Of a stretch of DNA of 64,000 bases, positions 54,669 to 63,702 are shown piece after piece. The position numbers and the translations under genes were made by a program. The stretch covers positions 310,001-374,000 of the forward strand of contig JADKIA010000027.1 of assembly GCA_016721465.1 (NCBI GenBank). The letters are read 5' to 3'. Position 1 is the stretch's first letter, and the number at the start of each line of letters is the position of its first letter. Origin of the DNA: Ideonella sp. (GTDB taxonomy: Bacteria; Pseudomonadota; Gammaproteobacteria; Burkholderiales; Burkholderiaceae_C). Below the pieces are notes generated by a model. It ran no database searches and was not told the origin of the DNA. It saw nothing but the letters and a program-made list of their open reading frames with translations.

Positions 54669-55430
54669 CTACTGAAAGTGCGACATCATCCGCTCCAGCG
54701 CCATCGTGAAGGGCTGCTGCATCAGCGGCAAGGTCAGCAACATGCCCAGCAGGCCCACGCCCAGCGTCACCGGGAAGCCGATGGCGAAGATGTTGATCTG
54801 CGGCGCCACGCGCGAGATCACGCCCAGCATCAGGTTCACGAACATCAGCATGCCCACCAGCGGCAGGGCGATCCACAGGCCCAGCGAAAAGATTTCAGCA
54901 CCCCAGGCCTGCGGCTGAGTGCGCCACAGGAAGGCGAAGGGCTCCTCGCCCACCGGGAACATCTCGAAGCTCTTCACCAGCACCGTGAGGATGGCCAGGT
55001 GGCCATTGATGATGATGAACAGGAAGGCCACCATGGTGCCGAAGAAGCGGCTGCTGGCGGTGCCGGACGATGCGGTGGCAGGGTCGAAGAAGCCAGCGAA
55101 ATTCAGGCCCATCTGCAGGCCGATCACCTCGCCGGCGAGCTCCACGGCAGCGAACACCAGGCGCACCGAAAAGCCCAGGGCAATGCCGATCAGCACCTGT
55201 TGCAGCACGAGTGTGAAGGCAGCGGCCGAATCCATTGCCACCACCGGCATCTCGGGCAGCGAGGCCTGGGCAGACAGCGAGATGAAGAAGGCCAGCGCCA
55301 CTTTCACCCGCATCGGCACCGAGCGCTGGCTGAACACCGGCAGGCTGGTGAGCAGCGCCAGTGCACGGATCAGCGGCCACAGCAGCGGCGTGATCCAGGC
55401 CAGCAGTTGCGCTTCGGTGACGGAGATCAT
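54669..55430 (-). CDS. fliR: Flagellar export apparatus protein FliR
   Basis: 253 aa inner-membrane protein of the flagellar type III export gate. About six hydrophobic helices. Family stretches LTSLPVFSQRSVPMRVKVALAF, ELAGEVIGLQMGLNFAGFFDP and VLLVKSFE-like ILTVLVKSFEMFPVG are present. Last gene of the minus-strand flagellar operon; fliQ lies 36 nt upstream. Confidence 0.96.
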   Translation of the reverse strand: MISVTEAQLLAWITPLLWPLIRALALLTSLPVFSQRSVPMRVKVALAFFISLSAQASLPEMPVVAMDSAAAFTLVLQQVLIGIALGFSVRLVFAAVELAGEVIGLQMGLNFAGFFDPATASSGTASSRFFGTMVAFLFIIINGHLAILTVLVKSFEMFPVGEEPFAFLWRTQPQAWGAEIFSLGLWIALPLVGMLMFVNLMLGVISRVAPQINIFAIGFPVTLGVGLLGMLLTLPLMQQPFTMALERMMSHFQ

Positions 55431-55466
55431 CGGGGCTCCAACGCGTCGATCCGCGCGCAGCGGGCG

Positions 55467-55736
55467 TCAGCCCACGACCGTCGGGATGGCCTGCAGCGTC
55501 TGGCGGATGTAGTCCACCAGCATGGTCAACATCCAGGGGCCGGCGATGGCCAGTGCCGCGACGGCGGCCACCACCTTGGGCACGAAGCTCAAGGTGGCCT
55601 CGTTGATCTGCGTCGCGGCCTGGAAGACGCTGACCACCAGTCCCACCACCAGGACGGTGAGCAGCACCGGGGCCGAGATCATCAGCAGCATCATCAGGCC
55701 GCGCTGGCCCAGGTCGAAGACTTGTTGCGAATCCAT
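55467..55736 (-). CDS. fliQ: Flagellar export apparatus protein FliQ
   Basis: 89 aa with two membrane helices (about 15-40 and 55-77). LLMISAPVLLTVLVVGLVVSVFQAATQINEATLSFVPKVVA is the family core. Forms the export gate with FliP and FliR. Begins 17 nt after fliP. Confidence 0.97.
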   Translation of the reverse strand: MDSQQVFDLGQRGLMMLLMISAPVLLTVLVVGLVVSVFQAATQINEATLSFVPKVVAAVAALAIAGPWMLTMLVDYIRQTLQAIPTVVG

Positions 55737-55753
55737 GGCGGGTCAGGTCGTCG

Positions 55754-56545
55754 CTAAGTGGCAAAAGAGGCGGCCAGTGAGCCCAGCAGCAGGTTCCAGC
55801 CGTCGGCCAGCACGAACAGCATCAGCTTGAAGGGCAGGGCCACGAGCACGGGGCTGAGCATCATCATGCCCAGGCTCATCAGCACGCTGGCCACGATCAT
55901 GTCGATCACCAGGAAGGGGATGAAGATCAGGAAGCCGATCTGGAAGGCGCTCTTCAATTCGCTGGTGACGAAGGCCGGCACCAGCACCTTGAAGGGCATG
56001 GCCTCCGACTTGACCTCCGCCGGCACCTTGGCCAGCTTGGCGAACAGCGACATGTCGCTGTGCCGCGTCTGCTTGAGCATGAACTCGCGCATCGGCACCT
56101 CGGCTCTTGCCAGGGCCTCGCCGAAGTCGATCTGCTGGGCGGAGTAGGGCGCCCAGGCCTGCGCATAGACCTTGTCGATGGTGGGCGACATCACGAAGAA
56201 GGTGAGGAACAGCGACAGCCCCAGGATCACCTGGTTGGGTGGTGCGGACTGCGTGCCCAGCGCCTGGCGCAACAGCGACAGCACGATCACGATGCGCGTG
56301 AAGCCGGTCATCATCAGCAGCACGGCGGGCAGGAAGGACAGCGCAGTGAAGAACAGCAGCGTCTGGATCGGCACCGAGTAGCTGTTGCCACCGGCGCTCT
56401 GGCCGATCACCAGGGGCAGGCCGGGGCCGCCCGCCTGCTGGGCCAAAGCCGCTGCAGGCAGCGCCGAAATCACCGACAGGGCCAAAGCCCGCCACAGGCA
56501 GGCGCGGTGGCTCGAAAAGAGTCGACGCAGGGCGTCAGCGCGCAT
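55754..56545 (-). CDS. fliP: Flagellar export apparatus protein FliP
   Basis: 263 aa. A signal sequence (WRALALSVISALPAAALAQ) is followed by four helices; LLFFTALSFLPAVLLMMTGFTRIVIVLSLLRQALGTQSAPPNQVILGLSLFLTFFVM is the FliP signature. Forms the core of the export channel. Start at MRADALRRL (56545), overlapping the end of fliO by 11 nt. Confidence 0.97.
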   Translation of the reverse strand: MRADALRRLFSSHRACLWRALALSVISALPAAALAQQAGGPGLPLVIGQSAGGNSYSVPIQTLLFFTALSFLPAVLLMMTGFTRIVIVLSLLRQALGTQSAPPNQVILGLSLFLTFFVMSPTIDKVYAQAWAPYSAQQIDFGEALARAEVPMREFMLKQTRHSDMSLFAKLAKVPAEVKSEAMPFKVLVPAFVTSELKSAFQIGFLIFIPFLVIDMIVASVLMSLGMMMLSPVLVALPFKLMLFVLADGWNLLLGSLAASFAT

Positions 56546-56885
56546 CGGAATCTCCGCGGGCCTTCTGGTGGCGGCCCAGCAGTTGCGCAAAGCCCAGGCT
56601 GGCGTTGGCCGCGGCCATGGGCACCTCGGCCTGCGGCGGCATGGTGTGCAGGGTGCGGATGCCGGCGGGCGTCACGCCCAGCACCAGCCAACGGCGGTCG
56701 TCGCCCGAGCCCACTTCCACCGTGAGCAGGCGTTGGTTGGGTGCCAGTGGCAAGGCCGCCACCACACGCAGGCCGGCGGTGGCCGCCGCCGACGCACCCA
56801 AGGGTGTGCGCTTGAGCAGCCACAGGGCCACCGGGATCATCGCCAGGATGGCGATGAAGCTTGCAAGGGGTCCGAACCAGTTCAT
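56535..56885 (-). CDS. fliO: Flagellar assembly protein FliO
   Basis: 116 aa. One N-terminal membrane helix (about 5-25) and a cytoplasmic part with APNQRLLTVEVGSGDDRRWLVLGVTPAGIRTL, the FliO/MopB pattern. Helps assemble or stabilise FliP. Between fliN (13 nt) and fliP (overlap). Confidence 0.9.
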   Translation of the reverse strand: MNWFGPLASFIAILAMIPVALWLLKRTPLGASAAATAGLRVVAALPLAPNQRLLTVEVGSGDDRRWLVLGVTPAGIRTLHTMPPQAEVPMAAANASLGFAQLLGRHQKARGDSDAR

Positions 56886-56898
56886 CGGGGGGGCGCCA

Positions 56899-57345
56899 TC
56901 ACATGCGACTCAGACGGCGCATGCGTTCACTCGGCGTGACGATGTCGGTCAGGCGGATGCCGAACTTGTCGTTCACCACCACCACTTCGCCCTGGGCGAT
57001 GAGGTAGCCGTTGACCAGCACGTCCATCGGCTCGCCGGCCAGCGCTTCCAGCTCCACCACCGAGCCCTGCGCCAGCTGCAGGATGTGCTTGATCGGGATC
57101 TTGGTGCGGCCCATCTCCACGGTGAGCTGCACCGGGATGTCCAGGATCATGTTCAGGTCGTTGCCCGCGCCGCCGCCGGCGTTGCCGCTGCTGGGGGCGC
57201 CGAAGTTGGCGAACGACGCCGCGCTGACGCTCTCGGCCGGTGCAGTCACCTCGCTGGCCGTCTCGGGCTTGGCCTCGGAGAGCGCCGCGGCCCATTCGGC
57301 GGCCATGCGGTCCTCTTCGGACATGGTGCTGGTCTCGTCAGACAT
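56899..57345 (-). CDS. fliN: Flagellar motor switch protein FliN
   Basis: 148 aa. A negatively charged, low-complexity N-terminal 60 residues precedes the SpoA domain: MILDIPVQLTVEMGRTKIPIKHILQLAQGSVVELEALAGEPMDVLVNGYLIAQGEVVVVNDKFGIRLTDIV. Part of the C-ring. Overlaps the end of fliM by 8 nt. Confidence 0.97.
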   Translation of the reverse strand: MSDETSTMSEEDRMAAEWAAALSEAKPETASEVTAPAESVSAASFANFGAPSSGNAGGGAGNDLNMILDIPVQLTVEMGRTKIPIKHILQLAQGSVVELEALAGEPMDVLVNGYLIAQGEVVVVNDKFGIRLTDIVTPSERMRRLSRM

Positions 57346-58342
57346 TCTTTGCTCCCAACCAGCTCTCGTTCGAGCCGGTCAACAGGCGATCGATCTTGAT
57401 CGCGTACTTGCCGTTGGTGGTGCCGTAGTGGCAGTCGAAGACCGGAACGCCGTCCACCTTGGCCTGGATCAGCGGGTTCATGTCCAGCTCGATGAAGTCG
57501 CCCGGCTTGAACGACAGCAGTTGCTCCACCGTGGCATTGGCGTGCGCCAGCTCGGCCACCAGGTCGACATCGGCCGACTGGATCTGCTGCGTGAGCAGGT
57601 TCACCCAGCGCCGGTCGGGCTCGGTGGAATCGCCTTGCATGGTGCTGTAGAGCACGTCGCGGATCGGCTCGTAGGTGGAGTAGGGCACGCAGAAGTGCAC
57701 GGTGCCGGACGACTCGCCGATCTCCAGCGTGAAGGACGTGGCCACCACCACCTCGCTCGGCGAGGCGATGTTGGCGAACTGCGGCTGCATCTCGGAGCGT
57801 TGGTATTCCATCTCCACCGGGTACACGCCGGCCCAGGCCTTCTTGTATTCCTGGATGATGCAGTCCACCAGGCGCAGGATCACGCGCTGCTCGGTGGCCG
57901 AGAAGTCGCGGCCCTCGATGCGGGTGTGGTACTTGCCGGCGCCACCGAACAGCGCGTCGATCACCGCGAACACCAGCGAGGGGTCGCACACGATCAGCCC
58001 CGAGCCGCGCAGCGGCTTGACCGAGACGATGTTGAAGTTGGTGGGCACCACGATCTCGCGCAGGAAGGCGCTGTACTTCTGCACCTTGATGCCACCGATG
58101 GACACCTCGGGGCTGCGCCGCGTGAGGTTGAACAGCCCTAGGCGGATGTTGCGGGCGAAGCGCTCGTTGATGATCTCCATCGTGGGCATGCGCCCACGAA
58201 CGATCCGCTCCTGGCTGGCGAGGTTGTAGTCGCGGATGCCCCCCTGCTGGCCGACTTCCTCGGTCTCGAGCTTCTGACTCTCGCCGGTGATGCCCTGCAG
58301 CAGTGCATCGACTTCGTCCTGCGAAAGAATCTGCTGGTTCAT
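57338..58342 (-). CDS. fliM: Flagellar motor switch protein FliM
   Basis: 334 aa from MNQQILSQDEVDALLQGI (58342), the CheY-binding N-terminal peptide; an ATG further upstream adds an unlikely extension. GIRDYNLASQERIVRGRMPTMEIINERFARN leads into the middle domain, and a C-terminal SpoA domain ends it. Receives phospho-CheY and sets rotation sense. Separated from fliL by a GC-rich repeat. Confidence 0.97.
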   Translation of the reverse strand: MNQQILSQDEVDALLQGITGESQKLETEEVGQQGGIRDYNLASQERIVRGRMPTMEIINERFARNIRLGLFNLTRRSPEVSIGGIKVQKYSAFLREIVVPTNFNIVSVKPLRGSGLIVCDPSLVFAVIDALFGGAGKYHTRIEGRDFSATEQRVILRLVDCIIQEYKKAWAGVYPVEMEYQRSEMQPQFANIASPSEVVVATSFTLEIGESSGTVHFCVPYSTYEPIRDVLYSTMQGDSTEPDRRWVNLLTQQIQSADVDLVAELAHANATVEQLLSFKPGDFIELDMNPLIQAKVDGVPVFDCHYGTTNGKYAIKIDRLLTGSNESWLGAKNV

Positions 58343-58389
58343 CTGGTCTGCTCCACCTGGACCGCAGGAGTCGGCCGGCTCCATGCGGC

Positions 58390-58467
58390 CGCCGCGGAAC
58401 CGGCTTGGCCGGGCCGCTGGCGGCGCCCCCCTGGCGGGGAGGCGCCGAAGGCGCTGCGGGGGGGGGT
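58390..58467. repeat. GC-rich dispersed palindromic repeat, copy 2
   Basis: Between fliL and fliM. AACCGGCTTGGCCGGG followed by GGCGCCCCCCTGGCGGGGAG and GGCGCCGAAGGCGCT, the same layout as 36517-36594 with changed stems whose pairing is partly preserved. Same orientation relative to the window. Confidence 0.7.
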
Positions 58468-58471
58468 CATG

Positions 58472-59094
58472 TCACTGAATGATCAGATTGGAGAAGTGCA
58501 CGGCCGTGATCGGATAGGCGACGGGCGCGCGCTTCTTCTTCTTCTTTTCTTCGGGGTGGTTTCCTTGTCGGCCGCAGCGGCGTCCTCGTCCTCGTCCTCG
58601 ACCTCGATGCCCAGGGGCAGCAGGGCCTCGCGGCGGATTTCCTTGGCCAGTTTCTGCTTGCCTTCGAGGGACAGCAGCTCGGTGGCGGTCTTGTGCGACA
58701 ACAGCATCAGGATGTTGTTGCGGATGGCCGGCATGTAGACCTTCAGCGTGTCGCCGAACTTGGTGTCCTCGATCTCCAGCGTCACGCCCACCTGGGCATA
58801 GCGCTCGGACTCGCGATCGGCCAGGTTCACGGTGAACGGGTCCAGCGGCACGAACACCGGCGGGTTGTGCTTGAGGTCCTTGACCGGCGCATGCGCCACG
58901 GCGGCCGCTGGGGCGTGCGCCGCACCTTCACCGTCTTCGCCGTCGCCGTCGACGGGTTTCTTCTTCATCAGGAAGAAGGCGGCACCGCCGCCGCCGAGCA
59001 CGAGCAGGAGCACGGCGGCGATGATGATGATCAGTTTCTTCTTGCCACCGCCCTTGGGGGCGGCTTCGGCGGGTGCGGCAGCGGCAGCGGACAT
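58472..59094 (-). CDS. fliL: FliL, flagellar basal body-associated protein (frameshifted near the 3' end)
   Basis: About 207 aa if repaired. Begins MSAAAAAPAE, then one membrane helix (KKLIIIIAAVLLLVLGGGGAAFFLM), an Ala/Gly/Asp linker, and the periplasmic domain VFVPLDPFTVNLADRESERYAQVGVTLEIED to LAKEIRREALLPLGIEVED. The frame given ends in an Arg/Ser-rich tail. Adding one C to the C4 run (58553-58556, read as G on plus) gives EEKKKKRAPVAYPITAVHFSNLIIQ with stop at 58472-58474, the normal FliL ending. Stabilises stators around the motor. Confidence 0.88.
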
Positions 59095-59295
59095 GGTCTC
59101 TCCGTGGCTCAAACATCGCCCCGCTGTTCACCGCAAGCGGTGATCACGTGGAGCGCAGGCTGATCCGGCGCCCCTCATGGGGCAAGCTGCAGGGCGCCGT
59201 CGGGCGCTCTGCGGGACTGAGGACCATTATTCGGATCGGGCGCCATTCGGATGTGCCGAATAGCGGGGCAAAGCGCGCGGTATTGGCGGCCTGGC

Positions 59296-60984
59296 TCAGG
59301 CCATCAGATCGACCAGGCCGCGGCGCGTCGTGGCGCGGGACACGCTGGCGACGGCAGCCGCCCCTTCATCGGCAAGGCCATGACGACCCCGCCGGGCGCC
59401 CTGGCCGTTGGCCTGGCCGGACTGCCCCGACTGCGGTGACTGTTGCGACACGCCGCCGCCGGTGAGCGTCAGGCCGGCCTCGCGCAGCGCACCGGCCAGC
59501 GCGGGCAGCGAGGCCTCGATGGCCTGGCGGGTCTGCGCCACGTCGGCCTGGAAGTCCACCCGTGCTCCGCTGCCGTCCAGCGCGATCTGCACGGTGATGG
59601 GGCCGAGTTCGGCCGGGTGCAATTGCAGCCGCGCTTCCTGCACACCATTGGCGGCCAGCGTGCTGATGGTCAGCCCCAGGGCCGGAGCGAATTCGGGGCT
59701 GTTCACCGACGCTGGCACCTGCACCTCGGTTGGCGCCGCGCTCTGGCCGCTGCCCTGCGTGGCCAGCGCATCGGCCAGGCCGGCGGCAAAGCTCAGGCCC
59801 GCCGCCGGGTTGGGCAGGGCATTGGCCGTGGCGCCCTCGGCGGCCAGCGGTGCGGCAGTGGCGTTGGGCACGATCGCCAACTCGGTGAATTCGGCCGGGC
59901 TGGCGGGCGTGCCTTGGCCTGCCGGGCCGCTGGTCGGTGGATTGACAGCTTGGGCGGCCGACAGGGGCGCAGCATTGGCCAGCACCGGCGCGCCATTGGC
60001 GCTTGCGCCGGCGCCCGACAAGAGCGCGGCGACCGTCGCGGATGCGCTGGCGTTGCCCGTGCTGGGCGACGCGCCCGGTGGCGCCGGCAAGGCGGTGGAG
60101 GGCGGCGCCAACGCCGCGGCCACTGCCGCCGGCACGGCGTTGGCCGATGCGGCCGCGGCCAGGGCGGGATCGGTGCCCAGGCCTGGTGCGGCGGCCTCGG
60201 TGGCGATCAGATCGTCGGCGCTGTCCGGCGTGCCGGCGCCGGCGGTGGCGGTCAACCAGGCCTCGTCCGCGCCGGTCGGGTTGGATGCCGCCGTCGGTGC
60301 GGCGCCGCCACCGGCGTTGGCGACCGCGATGGCACCGTTCAACAACGCCGTCTGCAAGGCGGGCGCGTCCATGCCGGACCCGGAGACCGTGTCATTGCCC
60401 AAGGGTGCAGCGGCGGCCGATGGATCCGGGGTGACGTCAAGGGTCAACGGCGCGCTGACGATGCCCAGCCCGATCGCTGGCGGGGTCGACGGCAGAGCCG
60501 CGCTGGCAGGCGCAACCGGCCCGCCGAGCTCAGCGATGGTGGCCGCGGCCGGGTCGTCACTGGCGTCGTCGGAAGTGGTCGTCGCTGCCGCTTCGTCGCT
60601 GGTCTCGGCCGCCGGCGTCTGCGCCGGAGCACCAGAGGCCCCGGGCGAGCCCATGGTCGCGCCCGCCTTGGCCGGGCCAGGCTTGGCGGCGCCCGTTGCC
60701 TTCACCCTGGCGCCGGTGGCGCTGCCACCGTGCACTGCGTTGGCGGGGGACGCACGGTTCGACGTGCTTGGGTCGCTCGCCGGTGCGGTCGTCGTCGTCG
60801 CCGGGGCACGTGCGGCCGTTGGGGTCTTGTGCGCTGCAGTCGGTGCCTTGGCCTGGGTCAGCACACTGGCAAAGCCGCCGCGCGGCGTGCCGACATCGTC
60901 GGCGCGCAAGGCACTGGTCGCACCGTGTGCGTTCGCTGCGGCGGGCAGCGACGACGCAGTGAAGGAGGGCAGGGCATTGAGCAT
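59296..60984 (-). CDS. fliK: Flagellar hook-length control protein FliK
   Basis: 562 aa. Residues 1-410 are Ala/Pro/Thr/Gly low-complexity, as in FliK molecular rulers. The C-terminal domain has GVQEARLQLHPAELGPITVQIALDGSGARVDFQADVAQTRQAIEASLPALAGALREAGL, the export-switch FliK_C domain. The last 60 residues are Gly/Gln/Arg-rich. 200 bp separate it from fliL, with no gene between. fliJ is 11 nt upstream. Confidence 0.94.
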   Translation of the reverse strand: MLNALPSFTASSLPAAANAHGATSALRADDVGTPRGGFASVLTQAKAPTAAHKTPTAARAPATTTTAPASDPSTSNRASPANAVHGGSATGARVKATGAAKPGPAKAGATMGSPGASGAPAQTPAAETSDEAAATTTSDDASDDPAAATIAELGGPVAPASAALPSTPPAIGLGIVSAPLTLDVTPDPSAAAAPLGNDTVSGSGMDAPALQTALLNGAIAVANAGGGAAPTAASNPTGADEAWLTATAGAGTPDSADDLIATEAAAPGLGTDPALAAAASANAVPAAVAAALAPPSTALPAPPGASPSTGNASASATVAALLSGAGASANGAPVLANAAPLSAAQAVNPPTSGPAGQGTPASPAEFTELAIVPNATAAPLAAEGATANALPNPAAGLSFAAGLADALATQGSGQSAAPTEVQVPASVNSPEFAPALGLTISTLAANGVQEARLQLHPAELGPITVQIALDGSGARVDFQADVAQTRQAIEASLPALAGALREAGLTLTGGGVSQQSPQSGQSGQANGQGARRGRHGLADEGAAAVASVSRATTRRGLVDLMA

Positions 60985-60995
60985 GGCGCGTGGCC

Positions 60996-61454
60996 TCAGG
61001 GGTGGATGGAGGCCAGACGCCGCGCCAGGCCGAGGCGGGCAGCGGTTTCGTCGGTCTGCCCTTGTTCGCGCCGATTGGCGATGCGCTGCAACTCGACGCG
61101 CCGCCGTTCGATCAGCTTGCCCACCGCTGCCACGCGCATCTCCTTGGCCAGTGCCAGCTCGCGGGCTTGCTGCAAGCGAAGATCGGCTTGGGTGGCGGTG
61201 TGCGATTGCATGCTGACGGCCTGGTCCAGGCGCCCGGCGAAACCCTGGTAGCAGTGCAGCAGCGCCACGGTGCCTTCCTGGCGGAAGCGGGTGGTCCAGC
61301 GTTCACGGTACTCGACGCGGTAGGTCTGCAATTGCTCGCGTTGCTGGCGCGCGGCCAGCGCCAGGGCCTCGGCCTGGCGCAGCGCGGCCAGTGCCTGGTC
61401 GCGTTCGGATTGGGCGTGCTGCAACACGGTGGCGAGTGTGGCGAGGGAGTCCAT
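60996..61454 (-). CDS. fliJ: Flagellar export chaperone FliJ
   Basis: 152 aa, almost entirely coiled coil, with many Gln, Arg and Glu (LATVLQHAQSERDQALAALRQAEALALAARQQREQL). General chaperone and activator of the export ATPase FliI. It lies between fliI (20 nt) and fliK (11 nt) in the operon. Confidence 0.93.
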   Translation of the reverse strand: MDSLATLATVLQHAQSERDQALAALRQAEALALAARQQREQLQTYRVEYRERWTTRFRQEGTVALLHCYQGFAGRLDQAVSMQSHTATQADLRLQQARELALAKEMRVAAVGKLIERRRVELQRIANRREQGQTDETAARLGLARRLASIHP

Positions 61455-61474
61455 GGGGAATCAGCGGTCGTGTT

Positions 61475-62893
61475 TCAGGTGGCCAGCAGGCGGCCCAGTT
61501 GGTTCTGGCTGGCCAGCAGCGGCGCGCGGTCGTGCATGTCCTGTTGCAGCAACTCGGCCAGTTGGGGTTGCAGGCGCACGGCGGTGTCCAGCTCGAGGTC
61601 GTGCCCGGGTGCGTAGGCGCCGAGCTGGATCAGGTCGCGTGCCTTGGTCAGTTTGGACAGCAGGGCGCGTGCGCGGCGTGCGGCCTCGAGCTGCTCGCGC
61701 GACACCACGCTGGGCATCACGCGCGAGACCGATCGTTCGACGTCGATGGCGGGGTAGTGACCGGCCTCGGCCAGCTCGCGCGAGAGCACGATGTGGCCAT
61801 CCAGGATGCCGCGTGCCGCGTCGGCGATGGGGTCGTTGGGGTCGTCGCTTTCGCTCAGCACGGTGTAGAAGGCGGTGATCGAGCCCATGCCGTTCAAGCC
61901 GTTGCCGCTGCGTTCCACCAGTTGGGGCAGCTTGGCAAAGCAGCTCGGCGGGTAGCCCTTGGTGGCCGGCGGCTCGCCGATGGCCAGCGCGATCTCGCGT
62001 TGCGCCATCGCGTAGCGGGTCAGGCTGTCCATCAGCAGCAGCACGTGCCGGCCTTGATCGCGGAAGTGCTCGGCGATGGCGGTGGCGTAGGTGGCGCCCT
62101 GCATGCGCACCAGGGGCGGCGCATCGGCCGGCGCGGCCACCACCACGCTGCGGGCCAGGCCTTCCTCGCCGAGGATGTCCTCGATGAATTCCTTCACCTC
62201 ACGCCCGCGTTCGCCGATCAGGCCGACCACGATCACGTCTGCGGCGGTGTAGCGGGCCATCATGCCCAGCAGCACCGATTTGCCCACGCCGGTGCCGGCG
62301 AACAGGCCGATGCGCTGGCCGCGGCCGACGGTGAGCATGGCGTTGATGGCGCGCACGCCGGTGTCCAGCGGGGTGCGCACGGGGTCGCGGTCCATGGCGT
62401 TGATGGGGCGGCGCGTCATCGGCTCGTTGCGCACGTGCTGCAGCGGACCGCGCCGGTCCATCGGCTGGCCATGGGCGTCGACCACTCGGCCGAGCAGGCC
62501 GTCGCCCATCGACAGGTGCAGGCCGCGGTCTTCGCTGCGGCGCCAGAGTTGGTTGTCCCGGCCCAGCAGCGGCGGGGCGTGCGGCACGGCGCGGGGCACC
62601 ACGCGGGCGCCGCTGGCCAGGCCATGGATCTCGCCGGTGGGCATCAGGAAGGCGCGGTCGCCGTTGAAGCCGACCACTTCGGCCAGCACCGGCTGCTGCG
62701 CGTCGCCGTGCACTTCGAACACCGAGCCCACCGGCGCACGCACGCCGGCGGCTTCGAGCACCAGACCGGTGACGCGCACCAGCGTGCCCTGGGTCTGCAG
62801 CGGCAGCGGCACCGAGGCGTAGGCCTGCAGGTCCTGCAGGTAGTGCAGCCAACGGTCCGTGCGTGAGCCGGCAGTGACATCGGCATCGATCAT
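61475..62893 (-). CDS. fliI: Flagellum-specific ATP synthase FliI
   Basis: 472 aa. F1-ATPase beta-like export ATPase. Walker A GLFAGTGVGKSVLLGMM, then VIVVGLIGERGREVKEF, Walker B HVLLLMDSLTRYAMAQREI (Asp), and GEPPATKGYPPS with the ATPase signature. Start at MIDADVTAG (62893), overlapping the fliH stop (ATGA). Powers or gates export through FliPQR. Confidence 0.98.
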   Translation of the reverse strand: MIDADVTAGSRTDRWLHYLQDLQAYASVPLPLQTQGTLVRVTGLVLEAAGVRAPVGSVFEVHGDAQQPVLAEVVGFNGDRAFLMPTGEIHGLASGARVVPRAVPHAPPLLGRDNQLWRRSEDRGLHLSMGDGLLGRVVDAHGQPMDRRGPLQHVRNEPMTRRPINAMDRDPVRTPLDTGVRAINAMLTVGRGQRIGLFAGTGVGKSVLLGMMARYTAADVIVVGLIGERGREVKEFIEDILGEEGLARSVVVAAPADAPPLVRMQGATYATAIAEHFRDQGRHVLLLMDSLTRYAMAQREIALAIGEPPATKGYPPSCFAKLPQLVERSGNGLNGMGSITAFYTVLSESDDPNDPIADAARGILDGHIVLSRELAEAGHYPAIDVERSVSRVMPSVVSREQLEAARRARALLSKLTKARDLIQLGAYAPGHDLELDTAVRLQPQLAELLQQDMHDRAPLLASQNQLGRLLAT

Positions 62894-63702
62894 TCGAGGC
62901 CTTCTTCCGGCGCGGGCGTCCATGACGGATCGGCTGGCCGGTCCGGCAGCTCCAGTGCCACCGGCTCGTCGGGCTCACCGGGCCACGCCACCTGGGTGCC
63001 CAGTGCCAGCGTGGCGTCGATCCAGCGCGACTCGATGCGCGCGTCGATGGTGCCCGCATCGGTGTCGATCAGGCAGCCGCCGCGTTCGATGGCGGGCTGC
63101 GAGACCAGTCGCGCGCCACGGGCAGCCAGCGCATCGAGCGCAGCCTTTTGCACCAGGCTGAAGTCGGCCGGGTTCACTTCGACCACGATCTGCCTGGCGC
63201 TCATCAGCACGGCGTGCACGGCTTCCTGTGCCACCCGCGCCACCAGCTCCGGTCGGGTGCTCAGTTCATGGCGCACGACCTGACGCGCCAGCTGCGTGGC
63301 CACCTTGGCCACGGCCGCGGCCATGCCTTGTTCCAGCGCATCGAGCTGGCCTTCGAAACTCTGCAGCAGCACGCCGAACTGGCCGCTCATCTGTTGTGCA
63401 AAACTCTGCTTGAAGCTGTCCAGCGCGACCAGGCCGTCGCGGTAGCCGTCCTGGTAGCCGCCCTGGCGCGCTGCATTCACCTCGGCCAGCCACTCTTCGG
63501 TGCTGGGCTCGGGTGCTGGGGCTTCGGGCTCGGGCTCTTCGGCCAGCGGGGGTTCGTTGAACCCTGGCCCGAAGTTGCCGGGCCGCCAGCTGGCGAAGTC
63601 CTGCAGTTCCTCGCGCGGGATGAAGCGGGTGTAGGACGCCGCGGTTCGCGAATTGGGTGGCGGCGGCACCTGCCGCGGATCGATCGGCTTAGAGGAACTC
63701 AT
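62890..63702 (-). CDS. fliH: FliH, negative regulator/stator of the export ATPase
   Basis: 270 aa. Pro-rich N-terminus, an acidic Pro/Glu stretch (residues 55-70), then a GxxxG-type helix (GGYQDGYRDG) and coiled coil. The C-terminal FliH domain contains VEVNPADFSLVQKAALDAL. Its start overlaps the end of fliG by 14 nt, and its stop overlaps the fliI start. Confidence 0.95.
   Translation of the reverse strand: MSSSKPIDPRQVPPPPNSRTAASYTRFIPREELQDFASWRPGNFGPGFNEPPLAEEPEPEAPAPEPSTEEWLAEVNAARQGGYQDGYRDGLVALDSFKQSFAQQMSGQFGVLLQSFEGQLDALEQGMAAAVAKVATQLARQVVRHELSTRPELVARVAQEAVHAVLMSARQIVVEVNPADFSLVQKAALDALAARGARLVSQPAIERGGCLIDTDAGTIDARIESRWIDATLALGTQVAWPGEPDEPVALELPDRPADPSWTPAPEEGLE

Noticed and set aside
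59408..61216. Plus-strand open frame of about 600 codons opposite fliK and fliJ
   Set aside because: It is the reverse complement of GC-rich low-complexity fliK. Composition is Ala/Gly/Pro with no domain, and fliK and fliJ are clear on the other strand.
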